Source: CAZPNX01 sp964518765
GTDB taxonomy: Bacteria; Edwardsbacteria; AC1; EtOH8
Assembly: GCA_964518765.1 (NCBI GenBank)
Contig: CAZFJC010000006.1
Coordinates: forward strand, 51,907-115,906
Length of the DNA: 64,000 nt
Reading direction: 5' to 3'
The position numbers and the translations under genes are program-made. Shown piece after piece: positions 8,790 to 16,320 of this stretch. The notes below the pieces were generated by a model that was not told the origin of the DNA, searched no databases, and saw only the letters and a list, made by a program, of their open reading frames with translations. Positions within the stretch are counted from its first letter, which is position 1, and every line of letters starts with the position of its first letter.

Positions 8790-9231
8790 AGGCAAGGCCT
8801 CTGGCAGATCATCCCGATGGCTGCCGCTGTCGGTGATCCTGCTGGCTGCGGTCTGCCTTTTGATAGCCGGCTCGCTGTGGCTGAGGCACCGCGAGGCGGA
8901 ACGGGCCAGGCTGGGGCTGCTCAAACGGCAGATCAGGATCGAGGTTCTCAACGGCACGGAGGTAGAGCGCCTGGGGCAGAGGGTGGCCGACCGCTTAAGG
9001 AAAGCAGGCTTCGACGTGGTGGAGGTGGATAACGCTGAGGATCGAGGATTCCCGGAGACGGTGGTGGTGGACCGGGTCGACAATCGAGCGGCCAACGCCC
9101 GGCTGGTGGCCGATGAGCTAGAATGCGGTAACATTATACCTCAACTGGAACCGACACTATTATTGGAGGTGACAGTAATCGTTGGGCAGGACTATGTCAA
9201 AGAGAAAAAGCGCCGCTTCCTCGGCCTCTAG
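8755..9231 (+). CDS. membrane-anchored LytR_C-domain protein
   Basis: A 158-residue protein with a basic N-terminus, one transmembrane segment (about residues 22-43) and a LytR C-terminal domain from about residue 60 (IRIEVLNGT ... GFDVVEVDNA ... EVTVIVGQDY). Such domains are found at the end of cell-wall LytR-CpsA-Psr proteins or, as here, alone; the ligand is unknown. It begins with TTG inside the end of the GlmU-like gene (35-bp overlap) and overlaps rsfS by 38 bp, an unusually compressed arrangement that supports cotranscription. Confidence 0.8.
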   Translation: MKDRLVKPLGPRGKASGRSSRWLPLSVILLAAVCLLIAGSLWLRHREAERARLGLLKRQIRIEVLNGTEVERLGQRVADRLRKAGFDVVEVDNAEDRGFPETVVVDRVDNRAANARLVADELECGNIIPQLEPTLLLEVTVIVGQDYVKEKKRRFLGL

Positions 9232-9634
9232 GGCCAAAAGGTCGCCGGCCGCTGTCCCGGCCAAGAGGCCGGCCGCCAGGAAAAGAACCGCCGCCTCTGA
9301 GGAGCTGGCCCGGACGGCGGCCAAACTGGCCTTGACCAAAAAGGCCTTCGACGTGGCCATCATGGACATGCGCGGACTGTCTTCGGCCACCGACTTTTTC
9401 GTACTGGCCTCGGCCGCCACCGATATTCAGGCCAAGGCGGTGGTCAGGGCCATCGAAGAAGGCCTGCGGACCCAGGGCCAGCGGCCCTATCATGTGGAGG
9501 GCCTGGAGAACGCCCGCTGGGTGCTGATGGACTATGTGGACATAGTGGTCCACGTGATGCAGCCACGGGTGCGCGATTACTACGGCTTGGAGGAGCTGTG
9601 GGCCGATGCTCCCAGGGAGGAAATCAAGGACTAG
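9194..9634 (+). CDS. rsfS: ribosomal silencing factor RsfS
   Basis: A 146-residue protein whose C-terminal 100 residues match the RsfS/Iojap family, which binds ribosomal protein L14 and blocks subunit joining under starvation. Visible hallmarks are DMRGLSSATDFFVLASA, then GLENARWVLMDYVDIVVHVM and YYGLEELW. The first 40 residues are an Ala/Lys/Arg-rich extension not typical of the core family. The ATG at 9194 is preferred over the TTG at 9182 because GGGCAGG lies just upstream. Confidence 0.92.
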   Translation: MSKRKSAASSASRAKRSPAAVPAKRPAARKRTAASEELARTAAKLALTKKAFDVAIMDMRGLSSATDFFVLASAATDIQAKAVVRAIEEGLRTQGQRPYHVEGLENARWVLMDYVDIVVHVMQPRVRDYYGLEELWADAPREEIKD

Positions 9635-9658
9635 GCGGCTGCCGGCTTCCTAAGGCTC

Positions 9659-10288
9659 ATGAAGAGGATATGCTGGACGGCAGTTTTCGCGTCCGCCGCC
9701 GATACAGCCACGGCCGCTCCGCTGGGCATCGTCGATACCCTACAGGGGACCGGCATCCCCGCCTGGCTGGCGACGCTAATCATCTCCATGCTGCCCGTCT
9801 TCGAGCTGCGCGGAGCTATCCCGGTGGGGTGCAGGGTGCTGGGCCTGCCGTTGGCCGAGGCGGTGGCCCTTTCGGTCCTGGGCAATATGCTGCCCATCGC
9901 GCCCATCCTGCTGCTCCTGGGGCCGTCCTCCGCTTGGCTGTCGAGATTTCCCCTCTTTAAGAGATTCTTCGACTGGCTTTTCGCCCGGACCCGGAGCAAG
10001 AGCGATTTGGTGCGGCGCTACGAGCTGGTCGGTTTGATGTTGTTCGTGGCGATACCTCTGCCCATGACCGGAGCCTGGACCGGGGCGGTAGCTGCCTTCC
10101 TCTTCGGCATCGGTTTCTGGCCAGCCCTGGGAGCCATCTTTTTGGGGGTGCTCATCGCCGGGGCCATCATCACCGCCTTGGTGCTCATGGGAATTTGGGG
10201 GGCGGCCGTGGCCGGACTGGCGCTGTCGGCCCTGGCGGTGGCGGCGCTATGGCGGTTTTGGGCAACAGGCGGATCTGACGGGCATTAA
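9659..10288 (+). CDS. COG2426 small multi-drug export-like membrane protein
   Basis: A 209-residue protein with about five or six membrane segments. It carries the family motifs FELRGAIPVG near residue 50 and FVAIPLPMTGAWTGA near residue 130, both typical of COG2426 proteins. The export role in the family name is weakly supported; the true substrate is unknown. It lies between rsfS and argS on the same strand with gaps under 30 bp. Confidence 0.83.
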   Translation: MKRICWTAVFASAADTATAAPLGIVDTLQGTGIPAWLATLIISMLPVFELRGAIPVGCRVLGLPLAEAVALSVLGNMLPIAPILLLLGPSSAWLSRFPLFKRFFDWLFARTRSKSDLVRRYELVGLMLFVAIPLPMTGAWTGAVAAFLFGIGFWPALGAIFLGVLIAGAIITALVLMGIWGAAVAGLALSALAVAALWRFWATGGSDGH

Positions 10289-10305
10289 TCAATCGACATC
10301 GGAGC

Positions 10306-11940
10306 ATGATCAAGCAACACCTCTCCAAGCTGATTGCCGAGGCGGCCTCCCAGATGCTGGGCAGCGAATTGTCTCCTGATCAGATCATCCTGGAGAAGCC
10401 CAAGCGGCCCGAGCACGGAGACTGGGCCTCCAGCCTGGCCCTGTCCCTGGCCAAGGAGATTCAGGCCAAGCCGCGCGACATCGCACAAAAGCTGACTGCT
10501 GCCATGCGCCCGGATCCGGAGCTGGTTTCCGAGGTGGAGATAGCGGGGCCCGGCTTTATAAACTTCAGGATGGCTCGGGGATACCTGCACCGCCAGCTGG
10601 CGGAACTGTTGAGGGCGGGTAGGGCGTTCGGCCGAGGCGAGCGGTATCTAGGCAAAAGAGCCCAGGTTGAGTTCGTCTCCTGCAACCCCACCGGCCCGCT
10701 GACCGTGGGCCATGGCCGCCAGGCGGCCATCGGCGACGTTTTAGCCCGCCTTTTGGAGTCCCAGGGCTACCAGGTGGAACGGGAGTACTACTTCAACGAC
10801 GCCGGACTGCAGATGCGGGTGCTGGGGGAGTCGGTTTATCTCAGGTACCGGCAGCTCCTGGGGCAGAAGATCGAATTTCCCGAGGGCCATTACCAGGGCC
10901 AGTACATCCGCGATATCGCCGAGTCTTGCCGAGCAGAGCGGGGCGACGGTCTAAGCGAGAGCGACCTGGAGTATTTCAAGGCCAAGGCGGTGGAGGCCAT
11001 CTTCACCGATATCCGAAACACCCTGAAGCGTATGGGCATCGTCTTCGACCGCTACTTCAACGAGAGCTCGCTCTACGAGGACGGATCAATAGAGAGGACC
11101 AAGAAGAAACTCCAGGCCCGGGGTATCACCTACCAAAAGGATGGGGCGCTTTGGTTTCGGGCCACCCAATTCGGGGCGGAGAAGGACCGGGTGCTGGTGC
11201 GCTCCACTGGCGAACCCACCTACCGCCTGCCGGACATCGCCTATCACTGCGGCAAGTTCGACCGGGGCTTCGACCTCATCCTGGACGTCTTCGGGTCCGA
11301 CCACCAGGCCACCTATCCCGACGTCATGGCGGCGCTGGGGGCTATGGGCTACGATACCTCGAAGATGGACGTCCGCATCCACCAGTTCGTCACCCTGACC
11401 CGCGGCGGACAGCAGGTGAAGATGTCCACCCGCAAGGCCACCTACGTCACCCTGGACGAGCTGTTCGACGAGGTGGGGGCGGACGCCGCCCGCTACTTCT
11501 TCCTGATGCGGCGAATGGAGGCCCATCTGGATTTCGACCTGGACCTGGCCAGGAAGCAGTCGGACGAGAATCCAGTCTTCTACGTGCAATACGCCCACGC
11601 CCGGATCTGCTCCATCCTGCAGCACGCGCAGGAGAAAGAAGTGAAACTGGAGGATGGAAATCTGGAGCTGCTCAGGGAGCCCGAGGAGATAGCCCTCATC
11701 AAGTTCCTGCTGGAGTTCCCGGACCTGGTCCAGGGCGCGGCCGAGGCCCGGGAGCCGCACCGGATTCCCGCCTACCTGCAGGAGCTGGCGGGGATCTTCC
11801 ATAACTTCTACCATAAGCACCGAGTGGTGGCCGACGACCAGAAACTGACCAGCGCCCGCTTAAACCTTTGCCAGGCGGTCAAGATCGTTCTGTCCAACGG
11901 GCTGGGGCTGCTCGGGGTGTCCGCGCCGGAGAGGATGTGA
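10306..11940 (+). CDS. argS: arginyl-tRNA synthetase
   Basis: A 544-residue class I synthetase. The N-terminal Add-1 domain (residues 1-100) precedes the HIGH-like site in NPTGPLTVGHGRQAAIGD near residue 130, and the KMSK-like loop reads VKMSTRKATYVTLDEL near residue 370. The C-terminal anticodon-binding DALR domain ends with LSNGLGLLGVSAPERM. Length is typical. It follows the COG2426 gene by 17 bp and ends about 20 bp before a strong palindrome that could act in termination. Confidence 0.97.
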   Translation: MIKQHLSKLIAEAASQMLGSELSPDQIILEKPKRPEHGDWASSLALSLAKEIQAKPRDIAQKLTAAMRPDPELVSEVEIAGPGFINFRMARGYLHRQLAELLRAGRAFGRGERYLGKRAQVEFVSCNPTGPLTVGHGRQAAIGDVLARLLESQGYQVEREYYFNDAGLQMRVLGESVYLRYRQLLGQKIEFPEGHYQGQYIRDIAESCRAERGDGLSESDLEYFKAKAVEAIFTDIRNTLKRMGIVFDRYFNESSLYEDGSIERTKKKLQARGITYQKDGALWFRATQFGAEKDRVLVRSTGEPTYRLPDIAYHCGKFDRGFDLILDVFGSDHQATYPDVMAALGAMGYDTSKMDVRIHQFVTLTRGGQQVKMSTRKATYVTLDELFDEVGADAARYFFLMRRMEAHLDFDLDLARKQSDENPVFYVQYAHARICSILQHAQEKEVKLEDGNLELLREPEEIALIKFLLEFPDLVQGAAEAREPHRIPAYLQELAGIFHNFYHKHRVVADDQKLTSARLNLCQAVKIVLSNGLGLLGVSAPERM

Positions 11941-11959
11941 CCTGCCAACCAAGTTACCG

Positions 11960-12004
11960 ACCACCCCTGAGTCCCCTCCTTGCGCAAGGAGGGGAAGGGG
12001 TGGT
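11960..12004 (+). repeat. solo palindromic repeat, same family as the DUF559 element ends
   Basis: A long hairpin with core CCCCTCCTTGCGCAAGGAGG followed by an AGGGGTGG tail. It matches the layout of the inverted repeats that bound the DUF559 gene at 13772-14195 (palindromic CCCCTC...GAGGGG core, then AGGGGTG). It fills the gap between argS and the methyltransferase and may also terminate or stabilise argS mRNA. Confidence 0.65.
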
Positions 12005-12013
12005 TGAGTAGAC

Positions 12014-12685
12014 ATGAAACATAAAACCGATTACGCCGGGCACGACCGGCTCTACCGCCAGAGAAGGTCCGAGGGCAAGCCGGGCTGGGACGACGGCGGG
12101 CAGTGGGAGGCCTGGAAGGCCGAGATCGAGGCGCTGATGGGCGATCCAGCCTTCCCCAAGTCCGGCAAGGTGCTGGAGCTGGGCAGCGGAGCCGGGGATG
12201 TGGCCCTGCTGTTTGCGGAGAGGGGCTATCAGGTATCCGGCATAGAGATCTCGCCGACCGCGGTGGAATGGGCGTCGGATAAAGCAAAAAGCAGAAATCT
12301 GAAAGCTGAATTCGTCGTCGGCGACGTGACCAACCTGGGACATTGGGACGACGGGGCATTCGACGCGGTGATAGACGGGCACTGCCTCCACTGCATCATC
12401 GGGGAGGACAGGGCCAAGGTTCTTTCGGAAGCCTATCGGGTGCTCAAGCCGGGCGGGTTGCTCTACTTAAACACCATGTGCGGGGAGCCGGATGAGCCGG
12501 AGGTGGCCAAGGATTTCGATCCAGAATCGCGCTGCGTCGTGGTCGGCGGGGTGGCCCGGAGGTATTTGGGCAGGCCGGAGGGCATACTGGGCGAGGTCAA
12601 AGCATCTGGATTTAAAAAAGAGAGGTACGAGGTCCGCACAGGACAGGGCCGGCAGGGGGATTTGATCGTGTTTGCAAGGAAATAG
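12014..12685 (+). CDS. class I SAM-dependent methyltransferase
   Basis: A 223-residue protein with the SAM-binding motif VLELGSGAGDVALLFAERG near residues 56-74, an acidic strand end (GIEIS), VVGDVTN and an LKPGGLLYL post-motif. The overall layout fits small-molecule methyltransferases of the methyltransf_25/11 type, with no indication of substrate. The segment 12281-12312 is locally AT-rich and resembles an intergenic repeat, yet it encodes a family-like stretch (KSRNLKAEFVVGD). Confidence 0.82.
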   Translation: MKHKTDYAGHDRLYRQRRSEGKPGWDDGGQWEAWKAEIEALMGDPAFPKSGKVLELGSGAGDVALLFAERGYQVSGIEISPTAVEWASDKAKSRNLKAEFVVGDVTNLGHWDDGAFDAVIDGHCLHCIIGEDRAKVLSEAYRVLKPGGLLYLNTMCGEPDEPEVAKDFDPESRCVVVGGVARRYLGRPEGILGEVKASGFKKERYEVRTGQGRQGDLIVFARK

Positions 12686-12720
12686 GCCTGGATTCCCGAT
12701 TGCTCGGGAACGACAGAGGG
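12686..12720 (+). repeat. dispersed repeat with CCCGATTGCTCGGGA palindrome, supplies purM ribosome site
   Basis: The methyltransferase-purM gap is a single repeat-like unit, GGATTCCCGATTGCTCGGGA followed by ACGACAGAGGG. The inner CCCGA/TCGGG arms form a small hairpin. Its end, GAGGG, lies at the right spacing to be the Shine-Dalgarno sequence of purM. Confidence 0.5.
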
Positions 12721-12725
12721 TAAGC

Positions 12726-13748
12726 ATGAGATACCAGGATGCGGGAGTAAACATAGACGCCGGGACCGAGTCGGTCCGCCGAATCAAGTCGATCGTCCGG
12801 TCGACGTTCAACAGGAACGTCCTGTCCGGCATCGGCGGGTTCGGGGCCCTCTACGACGGACGCTTGAAGGGATACCGGGAGCCGGTGCTGGTGTCGTCCT
12901 GCGACGGGGTGGGCACCAAGCTCAAGGTGGCGGCCATGGCCGGGGTACACCACACGGTGGGCCAGGACCTGGTGAACCACTGCGTCAACGACGTCCTGGT
13001 GCAGGGGGCGCGGCCGTTGTTCTTCATGGACTACGCGGCCTTCGGAAAACTCGATCCTCGGATACTGGAGTCCATTGTCTCCGGTTTCTCCAGGGCCTGC
13101 CGGGAGAACGGCTGCAGCCTCATCGGCGGGGAGACGGCCGAGATGCCGGGAATGTATGCTCCGGGCGACTACGACCTGGCGGGGTTCATAGTGGGGGCGG
13201 TGGAGAGAAGGAAGCTGGTTACCGGAAGCCGTATCAATCCGGAGGACGTGGTCATCGGCCTGGCGACCAACGGCCTGCAGACCAACGGATACTCGCTGGC
13301 CCGCAGGATCCTGTTTGAGAAGATGAAATTCAAAGTGAAGACCAGGCTGCCCGAACTCGGAATGACTGTGGGCGAGGCCCTGCTTAAGGTCCATCCCTCA
13401 TTTCTTAAACCGGTGACTCCGTTGCTTGCCTTGGGTCTGATAAAGGGCATGGCCCATATCACCGGCGGCGGATTTTTAGACAACATACCCCGCATCCTGC
13501 CTCGTGGGCGCGCTGTGGCCATAGCCAGAGGCTCCTGGCCGGTGCTGCCGATCTTCGAGGTCCTGCAAAAGCTGGGACGGGTGCCGGAGGACGATATGTA
13601 CCGCACCTTCAATATGGGGATAGGATTCGTGCTGATAGTATCGCCCCGGGACGAGATTAAAACGATGAAGATGCTGAAAAAGACGAAGACGAAAGCGTAC
13701 GTCATCGGGCGGGTGGTGGAGGGGAAAAGGCAGGTTCATCTGCTATAA
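12726..13748 (+). CDS. purM: phosphoribosylformylglycinamidine cyclo-ligase (AIR synthetase)
   Basis: A 340-residue ATP-dependent enzyme closing the imidazole ring in purine synthesis. Family stretches: YQDAGVNIDAG at the N-terminus, SCDGVGTKLKVA, NHCVNDVLVQGARPLFFMDY, GGETAEMPGMY and HITGGGFLDNIPR. Length matches. The frame is open upstream to 12672 but that is the methyltransferase end and a repeat, so the ATG at 12726 is used. A second purine gene, purA, lies about 6 kb downstream. Confidence 0.96.
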   Translation: MRYQDAGVNIDAGTESVRRIKSIVRSTFNRNVLSGIGGFGALYDGRLKGYREPVLVSSCDGVGTKLKVAAMAGVHHTVGQDLVNHCVNDVLVQGARPLFFMDYAAFGKLDPRILESIVSGFSRACRENGCSLIGGETAEMPGMYAPGDYDLAGFIVGAVERRKLVTGSRINPEDVVIGLATNGLQTNGYSLARRILFEKMKFKVKTRLPELGMTVGEALLKVHPSFLKPVTPLLALGLIKGMAHITGGGFLDNIPRILPRGRAVAIARGSWPVLPIFEVLQKLGRVPEDDMYRTFNMGIGFVLIVSPRDEIKTMKMLKKTKTKAYVIGRVVEGKRQVHLL

Positions 13749-13771
13749 CGCTTATACTTGCTGTCCTATCG

Positions 13772-13801
13772 TCCCCTCTTGAGAGGGGATTAGGGGTGTG
13801 T
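13772..13801 (+). repeat. left inverted repeat of the DUF559 unit
   Basis: TCCCCTCTTGAGAGGGGAT followed by TAGGGGTGTGT. It pairs with 14165-14195 with one mismatch and one or two changes at the joint. It is also internally palindromic. Confidence 0.7.
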
Positions 13802-13802
13802 C

Positions 13803-14189
13803 ATGAATTTCGAAAAATATGATCCGAAACTTAAAGAACTTGCTCGAAAACTCAGGAACAACGGGACCAGGGTAGAGGTTATGCTTTGGAACCGTCTGAA
13901 GAAAAAGCAAGTGCTCGGGCAGGATTTCCATCGTCAAAAACCGTTGGGAAGTTATATCGCTGATTTCTATTGTCCTGAAGCTAGATTGGTTATCGAAGTG
14001 GATGGGAGAAGCCACCTCAATAACGGGGCAGTTGTAAGAGACCGGGAAAAAGATGAGTATCTGAAGAAAAGGGATTTATCAGTGTTACGACTAAGGAATG
14101 AGGATGTACTAAACGATATCGGCAATGTGTTGAAAAGGATCGAGAGTATTATTGTGAGTAAAATACACACCCCTCGATCCCCTCTCTAG
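13803..14189 (+). CDS. DUF559 (very-short-patch-repair-like) endonuclease domain protein
   Basis: A 128-residue protein of the DUF559 family, a restriction-endonuclease-like fold related to Vsr. Visible hallmarks are ELARKLRNNGTRVEVMLWNR, GQDFHRQKPLGSYIADFYCP, LVIEVDGRSH (the acidic catalytic core) and DLSVLRLRNEDVL. Actual activity is unproven for this family. The last residues (HTPRSPL) are encoded by the right inverted repeat, so gene and repeat are physically merged. Confidence 0.88.
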   Translation: MNFEKYDPKLKELARKLRNNGTRVEVMLWNRLKKKQVLGQDFHRQKPLGSYIADFYCPEARLVIEVDGRSHLNNGAVVRDREKDEYLKKRDLSVLRLRNEDVLNDIGNVLKRIESIIVSKIHTPRSPL

Positions 14190-14195
14190 AGGGGA
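14165..14195 (-). repeat. right inverted repeat of the DUF559 unit
   Basis: Reads ACACACCCCTCGATCCCCTC and then TCTAGAGGGGA; its reverse complement matches the left repeat. The TAG at 14187-14189 inside it is the stop codon of the DUF559 gene. Confidence 0.7.
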
Positions 14196-14204
14196 TGAGT
14201 TAAG

Positions 14205-15092
14205 ATGAAGATATTTGTCAACGAGAGAAGGACAGCCGTCCCCGAGGGCACCAGGGTCGCCGAGCTGGTGAAAAAGCGCAAGCCGGAGGCCGACCTCTGC
14301 GTGCTCAACGGCTTTCCCTGCCTGCTGGAGCATACCCTGGAGGAGGGCGACCGATTGGTGCTGATAAAGAAGGGCAGGAGGCCGTCGAGATTGGAGCTGG
14401 AGAACCTGATGTCTGCCCGCCACACGCCTGGGGTGCACGCCAAGCTCAAGAAGGCCTGCGTGGGCATCGCCGGCTGCGGGGGCTTGGGCTCGACCGCGGC
14501 CATGGCCCTGGCCAGGGTGGGAGTGGGCAGGCTGGTGATCGCCGACTTCGACGTGGTGGAGCCATCGAACCTGAACCGCCAACAGTACTTCGTCTCCCAG
14601 ATCGGGCGGCCCAAGGTAAAGGCCTTGGCCGAGAACATCAGGAGGGCCAATCCATTCGTCAAGGTGGAGCCCCATTACCAGAGGGTGGTGGCCGAGAACG
14701 TCAGAAGCCTTTTCGGAAAGTGCCAGGTGATCATCGAAGCCTTCGATCGGGCCGATCAGAAGGAGATGCTGGCCGAGGCGGTGCTCTCCGGCCTGCCGGA
14801 AACGCCCCTGATCCTCGGCAACGGCATGGCGGGATGGGGCGGCAATAACCTGCTGAGGACCAGAAGGCTGGGCAACCTCTATATCTGCGGGGACGAGACC
14901 ACCGAGGCCGGTCCGGGACGGGGCTTGATGGCGCCCCGGGTGGGGGCGGCCGCCTGCCTGCAGGCCAACCAGGCTTTGGAGATACTGCTGGGGCCGGATC
15001 CGGACGTGGGCAGGACGTCCAAGGGTAATGAAGCCCTGCCCCCGCACCTGCCGTGCCCCAGAAGGAACCTCAGGAGGCCCAGGCGGCTATGA
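14205..15092 (+). CDS. thiF: ThiF/MoeB-type adenylyltransferase with N-terminal ThiS-like domain
   Basis: A 295-residue protein. Residues 1-60 resemble ThiS/MoaD ubiquitin-like carriers (FVNERRTAVPEGTRVAEL ... EGDRLVLIKKG) but lack a terminal Gly-Gly because they are fused. Residues 85-260 form an E1-like domain: VGIAGCGGLGSTAAMALARV binds ATP, and DFDVVEPSNLNRQQYF is the catalytic signature. It would activate a carrier-protein C-terminus by adenylation. The stop overlaps the ATG of a separate MoaD-like protein, its probable substrate. Placement ahead of moaA suggests molybdopterin rather than thiamine synthesis. Confidence 0.85.
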   Translation: MKIFVNERRTAVPEGTRVAELVKKRKPEADLCVLNGFPCLLEHTLEEGDRLVLIKKGRRPSRLELENLMSARHTPGVHAKLKKACVGIAGCGGLGSTAAMALARVGVGRLVIADFDVVEPSNLNRQQYFVSQIGRPKVKALAENIRRANPFVKVEPHYQRVVAENVRSLFGKCQVIIEAFDRADQKEMLAEAVLSGLPETPLILGNGMAGWGGNNLLRTRRLGNLYICGDETTEAGPGRGLMAPRVGAAACLQANQALEILLGPDPDVGRTSKGNEALPPHLPCPRRNLRRPRRL

Positions 15093-15286
15093 TCAAGGTC
15101 AATGGCCAGGACCATCCTTGGCGGCCGGGGATGACGGTGAGCGACGTCCTGCGGGAGAAGAACTACGTCTTCCCCATGATCATCGTTAAGATCGACGACC
15201 GCTTCGTGCACCACGACAACTACGACGTCACCCCGGTGGAGGATGGGGCCGACTTCTGGGCCATCCACCTGATAAGTGGGGGATGA
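15089..15286 (+). CDS. MoaD/ThiS-family sulfur carrier protein
   Basis: A 65-residue ubiquitin-like protein ending in HLISGG; the terminal Gly-Gly is the thiocarboxylation site. The stretch MTVSDVLREKNYVFPMIIVK is typical of the ThiS/MoaD group. The ATG at 15089 overlaps the thiF stop (ATGA); an upstream in-frame extension to 15053 lies wholly inside thiF and is less likely. It is the expected partner of the preceding adenylyltransferase and a sulfur donor for molybdopterin. Confidence 0.85.
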   Translation: MIKVNGQDHPWRPGMTVSDVLREKNYVFPMIIVKIDDRFVHHDNYDVTPVEDGADFWAIHLISGG

Positions 15287-15307
15287 TCATTGCTATGCTA
15301 AAATAAC

Positions 15308-16276
15308 ATGCTGATAGACACCCACGGACGCAAGATAACCTACCTTCGGGTCTCGGTCACCGACCGCTGCAACCTGCGGTGCCGCTACTGCATGCCACGG
15401 GAGGGAGTGGCGCTTCGGGAACACCGGGACCTGCTCAGCTTCGAGGAGATAGAGACCATCGTTCGGGCGGCGGTGGAGCTGGGGGTGCGCAAGGTGCGGC
15501 TGACCGGGGGCGAACCCCTGCTGAGAAGGGACTTCCCTAAGTTGGTGGTCAAGCTGGCCAATGTTCCCAGGCTGGAGGAGCTGAACCTGACGACCAACGG
15601 AGTCCTGTTCGCTCCTTTGGCGGGCAGGCTGAAGCAGGCGGGCATCAGGCGGGTCAATATCAGCCTGGACACCCTGAAGCCGGAGCGTTTCCGGGAGATG
15701 ACCGGCAGCGACCAATGGGCGAAGGTGATCGACTCGGTCGAGGCCGCGGTTAAGCACGGCTACCAAAAGGTGAAGTTAAATGTGGTGACGGTGGCCGGGC
15801 ACAACGAAGACGAGGCCGAGGACTTCGTGAGCTTCGCTGTCGACCGCGGCGTGCACCTGCGGTTCATCGAGATGATGCCACTGGGGAACGACTTCTGGTC
15901 GCCGCAGCGCTCCCTGCAGGGGGACAGCATCAAGACGAGGCTGGAGAGGGCCTTTGTGCTGGAGCCGATGCCGCCGGACGGAGTGGCCTCCGAGTTCCGG
16001 ATCAAGGGAACAATGACGACCGTAGGCTTCATCAATCCCCTGTCGCATCCCTTCTGCCGTCGCTGCAGCCGGCTGAGGCTGACGGCCGACGGTTTTCTAC
16101 GGCCGTGCCTGGCAAGCCAGGTCGAGATCAATCTTCGCGAACCGGTGCGTCACGGGATGGCGGGGCCCGCTCTGCGGAGGCTGTTCTACGAGGCCCTGCG
16201 GCTGAAGCCCGAGGGACACCAGTTCAACAGTGACAGGCCGGAGTCCAATCGGCTGATGGCGGAGATAGGAGGCTAA
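15308..16276 (+). CDS. moaA: GTP 3',8-cyclase
   Basis: A 322-residue radical SAM enzyme starting the pterin cofactor pathway from GTP. CNLRCRYC near residue 21 binds the SAM [4Fe-4S] cluster; the second, C-terminal cluster ligands appear as CRRCSRLRLTADGFLRPC near residues 249-266. The protein ends in GG, the activating tail known in MoaA. VRLTGGEPLLRRDF and LTTNGV are other conserved stretches. It heads the cofactor gene run that could serve the AOR at the start of the window. Confidence 0.96.
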   Translation: MLIDTHGRKITYLRVSVTDRCNLRCRYCMPREGVALREHRDLLSFEEIETIVRAAVELGVRKVRLTGGEPLLRRDFPKLVVKLANVPRLEELNLTTNGVLFAPLAGRLKQAGIRRVNISLDTLKPERFREMTGSDQWAKVIDSVEAAVKHGYQKVKLNVVTVAGHNEDEAEDFVSFAVDRGVHLRFIEMMPLGNDFWSPQRSLQGDSIKTRLERAFVLEPMPPDGVASEFRIKGTMTTVGFINPLSHPFCRRCSRLRLTADGFLRPCLASQVEINLREPVRHGMAGPALRRLFYEALRLKPEGHQFNSDRPESNRLMAEIGG

Positions 16277-16277
16277 C

Positions 16278-16315
16278 CACGAAAATTCCAAATCCGAAAT
16301 CTAAAATCTCAAAGG
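16278..16315 (+). repeat. AT-rich dispersed repeat (AAATTCCAAATC type) at the 5' end of moaC
   Basis: A low-complexity stretch, AAAATTCCAAATCCGAAATC then TAAAATCTCAAA, of the kind found between genes in many uncultured bacterial genomes. It sits immediately before conserved moaC coding sequence where a start codon is expected. Confidence 0.5.
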
Positions 16316-16320
16316 CCGGG

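Larger units (their letters stand above)
13772..14195 (+). mobile_element. 424-bp unit: DUF559 gene bounded by inverted repeats
   Basis: Two copies of a 30-31 bp sequence in inverted orientation (13772-13801 and 14165-14195) enclose a single gene. Each copy has a CCCCTCT/AGAGGGG palindrome and an AGGGGTGTGT tail facing the gene. The gene starts one base inside the left copy and its stop codon lies inside the right copy. There is no transposase, so movement would need help from elsewhere or action by the nuclease itself. Base composition is clearly more AT-rich than the flanking purM and thiF genes. Confidence 0.6.
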
